Shown here: piece after piece, positions 34,012 through 42,595 of the stretch
Layout: every line of letters starts with the position of its first letter
Numbering within the stretch: position 1 is the stretch's first letter
Source: Haloarcula sp. H-GB4
GTDB lineage: Archaea > Halobacteriota > Halobacteria > Halobacteriales > Haloarculaceae
Direction: 5' to 3'
Assembly: GCF_030848575.1 (NCBI RefSeq)
Contig: NZ_JAVDDX010000001.1
Location: 992,001 to 1,056,000 of the forward strand
DNA length: 64,000 nucleotides
Notes under the pieces: generated by a model
Databases searched by the model: none
Told to the model about the DNA's origin: nothing
The model's input: only the letters and a program-made list of their open reading frames with translations
Translations under genes and position numbers: made by a program

Positions 34012-34952
34012 GCTGTCTCACCCCATGTTCCGAACAGCCCTTCGGGCTTGACCAGCAGGATGAGCGCCATGATGGCGAACGGGGCCGCGATCTCGCCCGG
34101 CGGGTAGAGTGTAATCATCCAGCTCCGGATAATGCCGACCAGGAGTGCGCCGACGAACGCCCCGCGGAGGCTGCCGAGGCCGCCGATGACGATGACGACG
34201 AAGGACAGCACCAGTGGATTGGTGCCCATCTCCAGGGTCGCCGATGTCGGCGGCACTGCCACCGCACCGGCGAACCCGGCGAGGAACGCGCCCAGCGCGA
34301 ACACGAGTGTGAACACGCGGTCAGTGCTGACGCCGATCGCAGTCGCCATCTCGCGGTCGATGGCCGTCGCGCGGATGATTCGGCCGGTCTTCGTGCGCTC
34401 GAAGAACCAGAACAGGCCCACGACGACGACCGACCCGACGAGGATGACAAACACGTTGTAGGTCGGGTAGTTCAGCCCGACGAGTTCGCTCGTCGGAATC
34501 GCGTTGATGGCGCTGTAGACGGCGTCGGTCCGGATCGAACTGTCCCCCCAGATGAACTTCTTCACGTCGAGGAGGATGAGCAAGAGGGCGAAGGTCAGCA
34601 CCAGCTGGTACACCTGGTCGCGGTCGTAAATCTGGCGCAGGAACACCGCTTCAAAGAGCGTTCCCACGGGAAGGAGGATGGCTGCCGTCACCAGCACGGC
34701 CGCAAGAACCGCGAGTATGAACACGGCGGTACCGACGACGCCGCCCCCTGGTGGGCCGATGACGCCAATGATGAACCCGAACACGCCGATGGCGGTGTAC
34801 GCGCCCAGCGAGAACAGTTCCCCGTGAGCGAGGTTCAGGACGTCCAGAATGCCCAGGATGACAGTCAGTCCAGAGGCGATCATGAACAGGATGAACCCGA
34901 ATTGGATGCCGTTGAGCGTCTGGACGAGCGCAGCTGTGGGTGTTACGGCCAT
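34008..34952 (-). CDS. livH: Branched-chain amino acid-type ABC transporter permease LivH
   Basis: This is a 314-residue membrane protein. The LivH start is V-Q-T-L-N-G-I-Q-F-G-F-I-L-F-M-I-A-S-G-L, with the segment L-N-L-A-H-G-E-L-F-S-L-G-A-Y following. The EAA loop is around T-A-I-D-R-E-M-A-T-A-I-G-V, and the late G-G-L-G-S-L-R-G-A-F-V-G-A is conserved. It forms the translocation pore with LivM. It starts 9 bp after the substrate-binding-protein gene stop. Confidence 0.92.
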   Translation of the reverse strand: MAVTPTAALVQTLNGIQFGFILFMIASGLTVILGILDVLNLAHGELFSLGAYTAIGVFGFIIGVIGPPGGGVVGTAVFILAVLAAVLVTAAILLPVGTLFEAVFLRQIYDRDQVYQLVLTFALLLILLDVKKFIWGDSSIRTDAVYSAINAIPTSELVGLNYPTYNVFVILVGSVVVVGLFWFFERTKTGRIIRATAIDREMATAIGVSTDRVFTLVFALGAFLAGFAGAVAVPPTSATLEMGTNPLVLSFVVIVIGGLGSLRGAFVGALLVGIIRSWMITLYPPGEIAAPFAIMALILLVKPEGLFGTWGETA

Positions 34953-34961
34953 GGCTCGGTA

Positions 34962-36311
34962 TCAGGCGCTCCAGCTATCCAGCCAGTCGCTCCCGGTGAC
35001 GCCCGGCGGTGGTGCTGTCTCGGTGGCGGCGTAAGTGTTCACGTCCTCAAGTCTGGCCGCGCCGAGGTCGTCGTCGTACACCATCTGCCCGGCAAAGGAG
35101 TTCGACGCGCCCTGATGGTCCTCGGCGATGTTGTGGTAGCCGGCCGGGGTGAAGAAGCCGTGTCCCTCCAGAACCTGCGCGATCTGCTCCTGAGTTGGGT
35201 ATGTACCCAGCAGGTCGATGGCCTTTTCGACGGCCGTCGCCCAGGCGGTGACCGCCCCGTACCCGCTCATGTAGTGTGCCGTCGGAACTGTCACGCCATC
35301 CTGCTGTCTCGCGGCGTCGAACAGCTCGCGGCCGGGCTGCCAGTTTCCGGGTGCCGGCAGGCCCCAGTAGTAGTTCCGCGACCCGGAGTAGATGTCCGTC
35401 CCAGCCAGTGCATCGCCCGGCACATCGCCGGCCGCGCTGTACAGCGTCGTGCCGAACACCGTCGTGTTCTCGAACATGTCGTTGGCGTTCGCCTGTCTAA
35501 CGAACGTCGTCACGTCGCCGCCCCACAGACTGGAGAAGGTCACGTCCGGCTCCTCGTTGTTGATCGAGGTGATGTGATTCGCCATGTCGCTAGCTCCGAG
35601 TTCCGGGAACCCCTCGTAGACGACTTCGGCGTCCGTGAGTTTCTGGATGGCCTGCGTGAACACCCGCATCTCGTCCTCGCCGAAGGAATAGCCGGGGTTG
35701 ACTCCGGCGACAGTCGAGATGTTGTCCGCGCCGATGCGCTCGACGGCCTCTCGGGCCATCGTCACCACTTCCATAATGTCGTAGTTCTGGAAGCGGAAGG
35801 AGTAGGTCGGGTCGGGGACGGTTTCCTCGTAGAGCGTCGTCACCGTCCCGTCGGTGCTGACGTTGATGATTTCGTTTTTCTCAACCTCGGGGGCGATCTG
35901 GCTGTGGGTCCCGCTGGAAATCGGGCCGAACGTCACCTCTTTCCCCTCCTCTATGAACTGATTATAGCTGTCGAGCGGATTCGACCCCTCGTTGACGACA
36001 TCCAGTTCGATCTCTCGTTGCCCACCGATACCGCCCGCTTCGTTGATGCGCTGGACGGCGAGTTCGGCCCCACGCTGGGCCTGAATTCCGAGTACGCCCG
36101 GTGCGCCCCGCGTGAAGGTCAACAGTCCGGCCTGTATCGGTTCGTCGGAAATCTCACCGCCGGACTGCCCGCCCTGGTCTGCCGCCTCGCCGTCGCTCAG
36201 CAGCGTTGAGCAGCCAGCGAGCGCTGCGGCGACGGCTGAGCCGCCGACGGCGGAGAGCAGTTTTCGCCTGCCGATGCCACCAGTGTCATGGTCCGTTGTC
36301 GTTTGTTCCAT
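34962..36311 (-). CDS. livK: Branched-chain amino acid-type ABC transporter substrate-binding lipoprotein LivK
   Basis: This is a 449-residue exported protein from the ATG at 36311. The leader has twin arginines G-R-R-K-L-L-S-A-V-G-G and lipobox L-A-G-C, so it is a Tat lipoprotein. The type-1 periplasmic-binding fold is recognisable from I-Q-A-G-L-L-T-F, G-A-E-L-A-V-Q-R-I-N-E-A-G-G and I-G-G-Q-R-E-I-E-L. It binds the imported ligand outside the membrane. The ligand may be an amino acid, an amide or a short acid. The gene is the first of the operon and is divergent from the SDR gene. Confidence 0.9.
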   Translation of the reverse strand: MEQTTTDHDTGGIGRRKLLSAVGGSAVAAALAGCSTLLSDGEAADQGGQSGGEISDEPIQAGLLTFTRGAPGVLGIQAQRGAELAVQRINEAGGIGGQREIELDVVNEGSNPLDSYNQFIEEGKEVTFGPISSGTHSQIAPEVEKNEIINVSTDGTVTTLYEETVPDPTYSFRFQNYDIMEVVTMAREAVERIGADNISTVAGVNPGYSFGEDEMRVFTQAIQKLTDAEVVYEGFPELGASDMANHITSINNEEPDVTFSSLWGGDVTTFVRQANANDMFENTTVFGTTLYSAAGDVPGDALAGTDIYSGSRNYYWGLPAPGNWQPGRELFDAARQQDGVTVPTAHYMSGYGAVTAWATAVEKAIDLLGTYPTQEQIAQVLEGHGFFTPAGYHNIAEDHQGASNSFAGQMVYDDDLGAARLEDVNTYAATETAPPPGVTGSDWLDSWSA

Positions 36312-36508
36312 AGGTGTGTCCCAATACGCCCCGGACAAGCCCGGGCTGTCTGGTCACGCGGTGTGTGCCACGCTCACAGGGATGACTGAGTCTTCCGACG
36401 TAACCCACGAATAACGGGAGGTTTACACGTAAACCACGTCGCCGGTGAGACAGCGGAACAGCGTTCTCACGCCGGGCTGCGACAGCACCACAGCAGTCAG
36501 TCGGGTAT

Positions 36509-36551
36509 ACATGTCAACCCGCCCCTATTCGGACATGTCTAAAGAACATGT
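36509..36551. promoter_or_regulatory. Three ACATGT palindromes upstream of the SDR gene
   Basis: The palindrome acatgt occurs at 36509-36514, 36533-36538 and 36546-36551, just before the ATG at 36558. Three copies in 43 bp would be rare by chance in GC-rich DNA. They may form an operator for a dimeric regulator. They also lie between two divergent genes and so could act on both. A regulator is not identified. Confidence 0.45.
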
Positions 36552-36557
36552 GACTGA

Positions 36558-37427
36558 ATGGCATCCAGCACCTCTCACGAACGGCTCGAAGTCGAGCCAA
36601 TCGACGAATCTTCGATCCTATTCGTTGACGACGACCACTACACGAGCAACACTGTCTGTCTGGTGACCGGCGGCGGGTCGGGCATCGGCCGGGCGACGGC
36701 GCTGGCGATGGCCGCCAACGGGGTGACCGCCGTCGCTACCGATATCGACGACGAGGGGCTCGACGAAGTCGCGACGACTGCGACGGACCTCGACCTCGAT
36801 GGAACCGTCGAGACAGCGACCGGCGACCTCGCGAACGACGCGGACATCGAGTCCATCGTCGAGACCGCGGCCTCTCACGGCACGGTTCGCTATCTTGCCA
36901 ACATCGCCGGCCTCCAGCACATCGACGCCATCGAGGACTTCCCCATGGAGAAGTACGACCAGATGCACGACGTGATGTTGCGCGCGCCGCTTGCCCTCTC
37001 GAAGCGCGTCATCCCGCACATCCGCGGCACCGACGACGGCGTGGGTGCCATCGGGAACATGGCGTCGGTCCACGGCCACTACGTCACCTCGGATAAGGTG
37101 GCCTACAACGTCTCGAAGTTCGGCCTGCGGGGGCTGACACAGTCTATCGCCGCCGAGGGCGGTGACGGCCTCCGTGGGTTCTCCATTAGCACGGGCTACG
37201 TCAAGACGCCGCTAGTCGTTGACCAGATTCCCGACACCGCTGAGCAGCGGGGCATCAGCGTCGACGAGGTCATCGACGACGTGATGCTGAGCCAGGCCCG
37301 GGTCAAGGAGATGATGGACCCCATCGACGTGGCGAACCTCTTCGTATTCGGCTTCTCGACACACGCCGACCATCTCAACGGCGGAGACCTGCTGTTCGAC
37401 GGCGGCATGACAAAAACGTACGAGTGA
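36558..37427 (+). CDS. Short-chain dehydrogenase/reductase, 3-hydroxybutyrate dehydrogenase-like
   Basis: This is a 289-residue enzyme. The NAD-binding loop is T-G-G-G-S-G-I-G-R-A, D61 follows the strand in A-T-D-I-D-D, and the catalytic set is Ser in N-M-A-S-V-H-G plus Y-N-V-S-K. The C-terminus ends in G-G-D-L-L-F-D-G-G-M-T, typical of the hydroxybutyrate dehydrogenase branch. An unusual 30-residue N-terminal extension precedes the Rossmann fold. Beside a CoA ligase and a Liv transporter it could oxidise a 3-hydroxy acid taken up by that system (inference). Confidence 0.85.
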   Translation: MASSTSHERLEVEPIDESSILFVDDDHYTSNTVCLVTGGGSGIGRATALAMAANGVTAVATDIDDEGLDEVATTATDLDLDGTVETATGDLANDADIESIVETAASHGTVRYLANIAGLQHIDAIEDFPMEKYDQMHDVMLRAPLALSKRVIPHIRGTDDGVGAIGNMASVHGHYVTSDKVAYNVSKFGLRGLTQSIAAEGGDGLRGFSISTGYVKTPLVVDQIPDTAEQRGISVDEVIDDVMLSQARVKEMMDPIDVANLFVFGFSTHADHLNGGDLLFDGGMTKTYE

Positions 37428-37532
37428 GACAGTGGCGTGAGGCGATGAGCTGCCAATGCGCCACACACAGACGGCGCGGAACCAAGCTCCCCGACCGGCA
37501 CACGCGTCTGGCGTCCCGGGCGGCGGTACGGG

Positions 37533-37538
37533 TTTATA
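37533..37538 (+). promoter_or_regulatory. TATA box of the acetyl-CoA synthetase-like gene
   Basis: The hexamer tttata begins 39 bp before the ATG at 37572, in the middle of a GC-rich gap. It would give a short leader of about 10 nt. Confidence 0.5.
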
Positions 37539-37571
37539 CCAGACAGACAAACACTACGGAACACTGACGCA

Positions 37572-39593
37572 ATGAGCGAACAAGACCACGTAGACTCCAT
37601 CGTCCACGAACCGAGCCACGCGTTCGTCGAGTCGACGAACGTCTGGGAGTTCATGCAGGAATACGATATCGACAACTACGACGAACTCATCGAGCGAACG
37701 ACCACCGACCTGCCCGAAGAACCCGACTCGGGTGTCGAGTGGTTCTGGGACCTGCTCCCGGAGTACCTCGACATCGAGTTCTTCGAAGAATACGATCAGG
37801 TCCGGGACAATAGTGAGGGGCCGCAGTTCACCGACTGGTACGACGGCGGGACAATCAACGCTGCCCACAACGTCCTGGACCGTCATGCAGCACGGGACAG
37901 CCCAACCCGGAACACGGTCGCGCTCATCTGGGAGGGCGAGCCCGGCGACGTGCGGGAGGTTACGTACCACGAACTGAACCGGCAGGCCAGCAAGGTAGCG
38001 AACTATCTGGAATCCGTCGGCGTCGGCACCGGCGACACCGTCGGGCTGTACATGCCGATGGTCCCCGAAGTCGCATCGATCCTGTACGGCTGTCTCAAGG
38101 TCGGCGCGATCGCCGTGCCGATCTTCTCCGGGTTCGGCGTCGACGCGACAGCGACCCGTATCGCGGACGCCGAATGTTCTGTCCTGTTCACCGGCGACGG
38201 CTTCTACCGGCGGGGCTCCGGGGTCCACCTCAAGGGAAGCGCCGATGAGGCAATCAAGCAAGCCGGCGAGGAACTCGGGACGACACCGGTCGAACATACT
38301 GTCGTCTACGACCGTCTCGGCATCGCCGACGACCCCGACGAAACGATTCGCTGGACCCGCCGCGACGAGTGGTGGGACGAGGCTATCGAGACCGCCGACG
38401 ACGAGTACGCGGCTAAGGAACTCCCAAGCAATCAGGAGTCGATGCTCCTGTACTCCTCCGGGACGACCGGGAAACCGAAGGGCATCGTCCACACGCACGC
38501 CGGCGCGCTCATGCAGGCAGCCAAGGAGATCTACTTCGGCTTCGACCACAAGCCGAGCGACCGCTTCTTCTGGGTGAGCGACATCGGCTGGATGATGGGG
38601 CCGTGGACGCTGCTGGGGAACCACGCTTTCGGCGGTACCGTCTTCATGTACGAGGGCGCGCCGGACCACCCGGAGCCGGACCGCTTCTGGGAGATGATCG
38701 ACCGCCACGACATCACCACGTTCGGCGTCTCACCGACCGCAATTCGGGCGCTTCGCAAGAAGGGCGACGAGTGGCTGGAGGGGCACGATCTCTCCAGTCT
38801 GCGGCTGCTGGGCTCGACCGGCGAACCCTGGGACCCCGAGAGTTGGCAGTGGTTCTACGAGCACGTCGGGGATGAGGACTGTCCCATCATCAACATTTCC
38901 GGCGGAACCGAGATCATGGGCTGTTTCCTGATGCCGATGCCGATCCAGTCACTCAAGCCCTGCACGCTGGGTGGTCCAGGGCTTGGGATGAATATCGACA
39001 TTGTCGATTCCGATGGCGAATCAATCGCCGACACACACGAGCGCGGCTATCTGGTCGCCAGGGACTCCTGTCCCTCGATGACCCGGTCGCTCTGGTCGGG
39101 TGACGACCGCTACCTGCACGAGTACTGGTCGACCTGGGACAATGTCTGGGACCACGGCGATTGGGCCCAGAAAGACAAGGACGGCCTCTGGTTCCTCCAC
39201 GGCCGGGCCGACGACGTGCTCAACGTCGCCGGGCGGAAGGTCGGGCCGGCAGAGGTTGAGGGCGCGGCAATGGAACACGACGCCGTCAATCAGGCCGCCG
39301 CCGTCGGTGCGCCGGACGACACCACTGGCACTGCCGTCGTCCTCTACACCGTGCTGGAACCCGGCTACGAACCCGACGACGACCTCCGGGACGACATCCG
39401 CGCCGCCGTCGGCGAGGAACTCGGCAAGCCGTTCCGGCCCCGCGAGGTGCTGTTCGTCGACGAGTTCCCGAAGACTCAGAGCGGGAAGATCATCCGCCGA
39501 GCGATTGCCGGCGTCTACCGCGGCGAGGACCTGGGCGATATGTCCAGCATCGAGAACCCCGCAGCGCTGGACGAGGTTCGGGAAGCGTCGTAG
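37572..39593 (+). CDS. AMP-forming acetyl-CoA synthetase-like acyl-CoA ligase
   Basis: This is a 673-residue ligase with the ACS-type N-terminal extension and F-T-D-W-Y-D-G-G-T. The ATP loop is Y-S-S-G-T-T-G-K-P-K-G. The acyl-pocket region V-S-D-I-G-W-M-M-G-P resembles the W-x-x-D-x-G-W motif of acetyl-CoA synthetase. The A7 loop is G-D-W-A-Q-K-D-K-D-G and the A8 hinge is G-R-A-D-D-V-L-N-V-A-G. The C-terminal catalytic Lys is in T-Q-S-G-K-I-I-R-R. Acetate, propionate or acetoacetate are all plausible. The neighbouring hydroxybutyrate-dehydrogenase-like SDR makes short acids likely (inference). Confidence 0.87.
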   Translation: MSEQDHVDSIVHEPSHAFVESTNVWEFMQEYDIDNYDELIERTTTDLPEEPDSGVEWFWDLLPEYLDIEFFEEYDQVRDNSEGPQFTDWYDGGTINAAHNVLDRHAARDSPTRNTVALIWEGEPGDVREVTYHELNRQASKVANYLESVGVGTGDTVGLYMPMVPEVASILYGCLKVGAIAVPIFSGFGVDATATRIADAECSVLFTGDGFYRRGSGVHLKGSADEAIKQAGEELGTTPVEHTVVYDRLGIADDPDETIRWTRRDEWWDEAIETADDEYAAKELPSNQESMLLYSSGTTGKPKGIVHTHAGALMQAAKEIYFGFDHKPSDRFFWVSDIGWMMGPWTLLGNHAFGGTVFMYEGAPDHPEPDRFWEMIDRHDITTFGVSPTAIRALRKKGDEWLEGHDLSSLRLLGSTGEPWDPESWQWFYEHVGDEDCPIINISGGTEIMGCFLMPMPIQSLKPCTLGGPGLGMNIDIVDSDGESIADTHERGYLVARDSCPSMTRSLWSGDDRYLHEYWSTWDNVWDHGDWAQKDKDGLWFLHGRADDVLNVAGRKVGPAEVEGAAMEHDAVNQAAAVGAPDDTTGTAVVLYTVLEPGYEPDDDLRDDIRAAVGEELGKPFRPREVLFVDEFPKTQSGKIIRRAIAGVYRGEDLGDMSSIENPAALDEVREAS

Positions 39594-40790
39594 TCAGCCC
39601 CCAACGGCATCTCCGGCCGGCTTCTCCAGTCGTAGCAGTCCGGGCAGCGCAAGCACCGCGAGAACGATCTCCGTCCCGCCAGCGACGAGGAACGCGATGG
39701 GGTAGCCGAAGGCGCCAGCGACGGTGCCACCGATAAGGATGCCGGCGAGGAAGCCGACGCTGCCGAAGATGTTGAACCCGGCCATTGCAGTGCCGCGCTC
39801 CGTCTCGATGGCGAGGTCCGAAACGAGCGCCATCGTGGCTGGGGCCATCAGTGCGCCGATAACGCCGGTCAGTACCATCCCTGTACCGGCGATGGCCACC
39901 GTCGGAGCCTGTCCAACGCCGATTACCGTGAGCCCGTACAGTACCGACCCGACAACGATAGGAGCAGTTCGACCGATGCGGTCAGAGAGTACGCCAAAGG
40001 GATACTGCAGCAGGGCGAACGGGGCGAAAAACAGTGCCAGCATAACCCCGGTTTCGCCGGGCCCCAGTTCGAACGTTTCCCTGAAATACAGAGTTCCGAC
40101 GAGTGCGAAAAAGCCCGCAGTGAGCCGGTCAATGAACCCGAAGGCGTACGGCACACCGAGCGTTGGCCGCTGTTTGAGCCCGGACACGGTCGCGGCCAGG
40201 CCGGACCGCCCGTCCGACGGTGCGCGGTCGGTCACGAGCAGGGCGGCCACTGCGACAACGAGCGACAGCGTGCTCGCCACGTACAGCGGGAGCGTCGTCT
40301 GGATTTCGTAGAGTTGGCCGCCGAGTGGCGCACCAAGCGCCGTCCCGCTGCCGATAGCGATGCCTGCCGCACCCATGTTCTTGCCGTGGCCGCCGCCGAG
40401 GTCCATCAGCATCGTCATCGCCAGCGAGAACGCGGCGATAGTGGCCCCACCCTGAAGGACCCGCAGGGCCAGCACGCCCGCAAACGGGAGCGAGACAGCG
40501 CCCGGGAGCCACGCGATGAGGGCATACAGAACTGCGCCTGCGCCCGCCCCGCCGGCGATGTACGGTGTACGCCGTCCGGTGGCGTCACTGAGTACGCCCC
40601 ACACGCCGGCGAAAACGACGAACGCCCCGAACTCAGCGGCCAAGAACCACATACTTGCGTTCAGGTCCGTCGTCGCACCCAGCGACCGGACGAGCCTGTC
40701 GACACCCGGATACAGCAAGACCTGCGCCAGTAACACGGCGAAGATAACGCCCGCGAGAACGCCCCGGTCTGTGCGGTCCGTCACAGGCAA
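39594..40790 (-). CDS. Major facilitator superfamily transporter
   Basis: This is a 398-residue protein with about twelve helices. The signature loop G-V-L-S-D-A-T-G-R-R-T-P-Y is between helices 2 and 3, and its repeat G-V-L-S-D-R-I-G-R-T-A-P is between helices 8 and 9. The helix 5 motif G-I-A-I-G-S-G-T-A-L-G-A-P-L-G-G is that of drug-type exporters. It starts with a TTG (40790) or a GTG two codons later. It directly follows the stop of the convergent ligase. The substrate is unknown. Confidence 0.85.
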   Translation of the reverse strand: MPVTDRTDRGVLAGVIFAVLLAQVLLYPGVDRLVRSLGATTDLNASMWFLAAEFGAFVVFAGVWGVLSDATGRRTPYIAGGAGAGAVLYALIAWLPGAVSLPFAGVLALRVLQGGATIAAFSLAMTMLMDLGGGHGKNMGAAGIAIGSGTALGAPLGGQLYEIQTTLPLYVASTLSLVVAVAALLVTDRAPSDGRSGLAATVSGLKQRPTLGVPYAFGFIDRLTAGFFALVGTLYFRETFELGPGETGVMLALFFAPFALLQYPFGVLSDRIGRTAPIVVGSVLYGLTVIGVGQAPTVAIAGTGMVLTGVIGALMAPATMALVSDLAIETERGTAMAGFNIFGSVGFLAGILIGGTVAGAFGYPIAFLVAGGTEIVLAVLALPGLLRLEKPAGDAVGG

Positions 40791-40904
40791 CGCTACAGCG
40801 ACCCGAGAAAAATAGATGTCGGACCCGAATACGGAACGCTGCTCGTAGAACGCTACAATGACCGACGACAGAACAGAGCGTCCGCTAACTCAATCCAATC
40901 TGCC

Positions 40905-41018
40905 TTACTCAGCGCTGTGTGGCGGAACGAAACCGCAGTTCGAACACCCGTTGTGCTTCGTCGTCTGGTAGCTCAATTCCGCCCCACAGTTCGGACAGTT
41001 GTACTGGTCTGAACTCAT
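40905..41018 (-). CDS. 37-residue zinc-ribbon microprotein
   Basis: This is an ATG 41018 to TAA 40905 frame that encodes 37 residues. It has C-P-N-C-G near the start and C-S-N-C-G sixteen residues later, a paired C-x-x-C zinc ribbon. The rest is short and polar. Haloarchaea contain many such C-P-x-C-G microproteins, and some have been tied to swarming and stress responses in Haloferax. Clear composition and the cysteine pattern support a real gene. It lies alone between the MFS exporter and the empty region next to the PAPS-reductase gene. Confidence 0.8.
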   Translation of the reverse strand: MSSDQYNCPNCGAELSYQTTKHNGCSNCGFVPPHSAE

Positions 41019-41484
41019 TCACCTACTGGTATTGTTCGACAGTACCTAAACCTTTTCTCGACAATCGTCCATAACGTTTTTTCGGCCAGTTTATGGGGAG
41101 TAGCGAGGCTTAGGACACACTCTATCAGTTTGTGGGACGGATAATTACATCGTTCAGCAAGGGTGAACAAGAGTCCGTAACGGGTGGCGATCGACGCCTG
41201 TAGACGTTGCCGCGCACGTACCGACAACCGTGTCCACTCTGTGCGTTCGAGCGCACTGGGCCTGCGATTGCTGGCGGCGCAGTCAACATCGACTCCTGTC
41301 GAAGTGTTGGAGAGATACTACGCAGCATCGCTAGCCGGGTCTGGGTTCTGGGAGACAGCTACCGGCGACCGCTCGCTCCGGTCGACAGGCGGATTCGGCG
41401 CGTGCTTACTGTCTGTTTTGGCGAACGCTGCTACTGGATCAACAAGAGAACAACGGCACGGAACCAGCGGCGTTCCGCGTCCGC
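41019..41484. other. 466-bp region without a convincing gene
   Basis: Several frames are open on both strands (for example 41184-41612 and 41207-41494 on the plus strand), but none has a recognisable product or a good start. They run into the gene at 41485. The sequence is GC-rich from 41180 on and may be a decayed gene. No tRNA-like fold, repeat or IS end was seen. Confidence 0.5.
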
Positions 41485-42462
41485 TTACATGTAGCCGAGG
41501 TCGCGCAGGCGCTCCATCAGGTCTTCTTTGTCCTGGGCGCGGCCGGCACGCTCGGTCGTGTTCGCCATGTCCTGCAGCCAGGCGGGTTCTTCGGCGGACT
41601 TGTCGGTGCTGACCTCGCTTCCGAGCGAACGGAATCCGGCGAAGTACTTCGGCGAGACCGGCACGTCTTCCTTCTCGATGCCCTCGGGCAGGTCGTCCTG
41701 ACCCTGCGGGACGTAGCCGTCGTCCGGGTAGCCTTCGACCGTGTCCGGGACAACGAAGTTCCAGAAGGCTTCCCACACGTCGGCTTCCGCAAACTGGAGA
41801 ATCGACTGGATGCGGTCGTGTGGCGGGTAGATGTCCGGGTCGTGACGCGGCGAGAAGAACGTCTCGTCGGCGCGGGACTCCTGCTCGTCCCAGCGGATGC
41901 CGGACAGGATGCCGTCGACGTTGTGCTCCTCGATAGTGTCGTTGAGCGCCACCGTCTTCAGGAGGTGGTTGCCGACGTAGGTGTCAAGCAGGAACGGGAA
42001 CGTGTCCTCCTGGTATTCGAGGATGTTCCGAATGTGATGCTGGTTGTGCTCGGAGAGTTCGTCGACAGGGATGTCGTCACCCGGTTCGAGACCGTTTTCG
42101 TCGACGTAGTTGCCCACGTCCTCGTTACGGGCCCAGATGACATCGAGGTCCCACTCGTCGGCCCAGTGCTCGACGAAGTCGATGAGTTCATCGAAGTGCT
42201 GGTAGTGGTCGATGAAGACGACCGGCGGTACTTCGAGGTCGAAGCGGTCGGCGACTTCCTTGACGAAGTACAGCGTCAACGTCGAGTCCTTACCTCCGGT
42301 CCACATCACGACAGGGTTCTCGTACTCCTCGAGGCCAGTTTTCGTGACCTCGATAGCCTTCTCGATCTTGTGGTTGACAGTCGGGTACTCTTCGGGGTCT
42401 TCGCCTTCCCCGTCAGTGTAATCAACGTCCAGATAGTCCGGGAACTCTGCTGATTCGGACAT
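41485..42462 (-). CDS. Phosphoadenosine phosphosulfate reductase family protein (PP-loop)
   Basis: This is a 325-residue protein from the ATG at 42462. The PP-loop is W-T-G-G-K-D-S-T-L near residue 50. The P-P-V-V-F-I-D-H strand and G-I-R-W-D-E-Q-E-S-R-A-D-E segment match the CysH/CysD superfamily. There is no pair of cysteines of the iron-sulfur APS reductases, and no CysN-like partner. It may act on adenylated sulfate or a different AMP-linked substrate. A TATA-like taattatatc lies at 42472-42481, so it likely has its own promoter. Confidence 0.82.
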   Translation of the reverse strand: MSESAEFPDYLDVDYTDGEGEDPEEYPTVNHKIEKAIEVTKTGLEEYENPVVMWTGGKDSTLTLYFVKEVADRFDLEVPPVVFIDHYQHFDELIDFVEHWADEWDLDVIWARNEDVGNYVDENGLEPGDDIPVDELSEHNQHHIRNILEYQEDTFPFLLDTYVGNHLLKTVALNDTIEEHNVDGILSGIRWDEQESRADETFFSPRHDPDIYPPHDRIQSILQFAEADVWEAFWNFVVPDTVEGYPDDGYVPQGQDDLPEGIEKEDVPVSPKYFAGFRSLGSEVSTDKSAEEPAWLQDMANTTERAGRAQDKEDLMERLRDLGYM

Positions 42463-42471
42463 AGTGTAATG

Positions 42472-42481
42472 AGATATAATT
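42472..42481 (-). promoter_or_regulatory. TATA element of the PAPS-reductase-family gene
   Basis: On the minus strand the sequence is taattatatc, about 10-20 bp before the ATG at 42462, in an AT-rich gap. Position is a little close for a leaderless start, so the real box may be shifted a few bases. Confidence 0.35.
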
Positions 42482-42595
42482 ACGAATGCCAAGTACTTTT
42501 TGGATGATAGACAGGTGTGTGATCCGGTGGCAAATAAAATCACGGACGCCTGTTAGGTCACTCGGGTTTTTTGCTACCGGTACGAAAGGTGTGGT

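Noticed and set aside
41184-41612. A 142-codon plus-strand frame before the PAPS-reductase gene
   Set aside because: Its second half is antisense to the PAPS-reductase gene and is Arg/Cys-rich. The first half remains unexplained and is listed as a finding instead.
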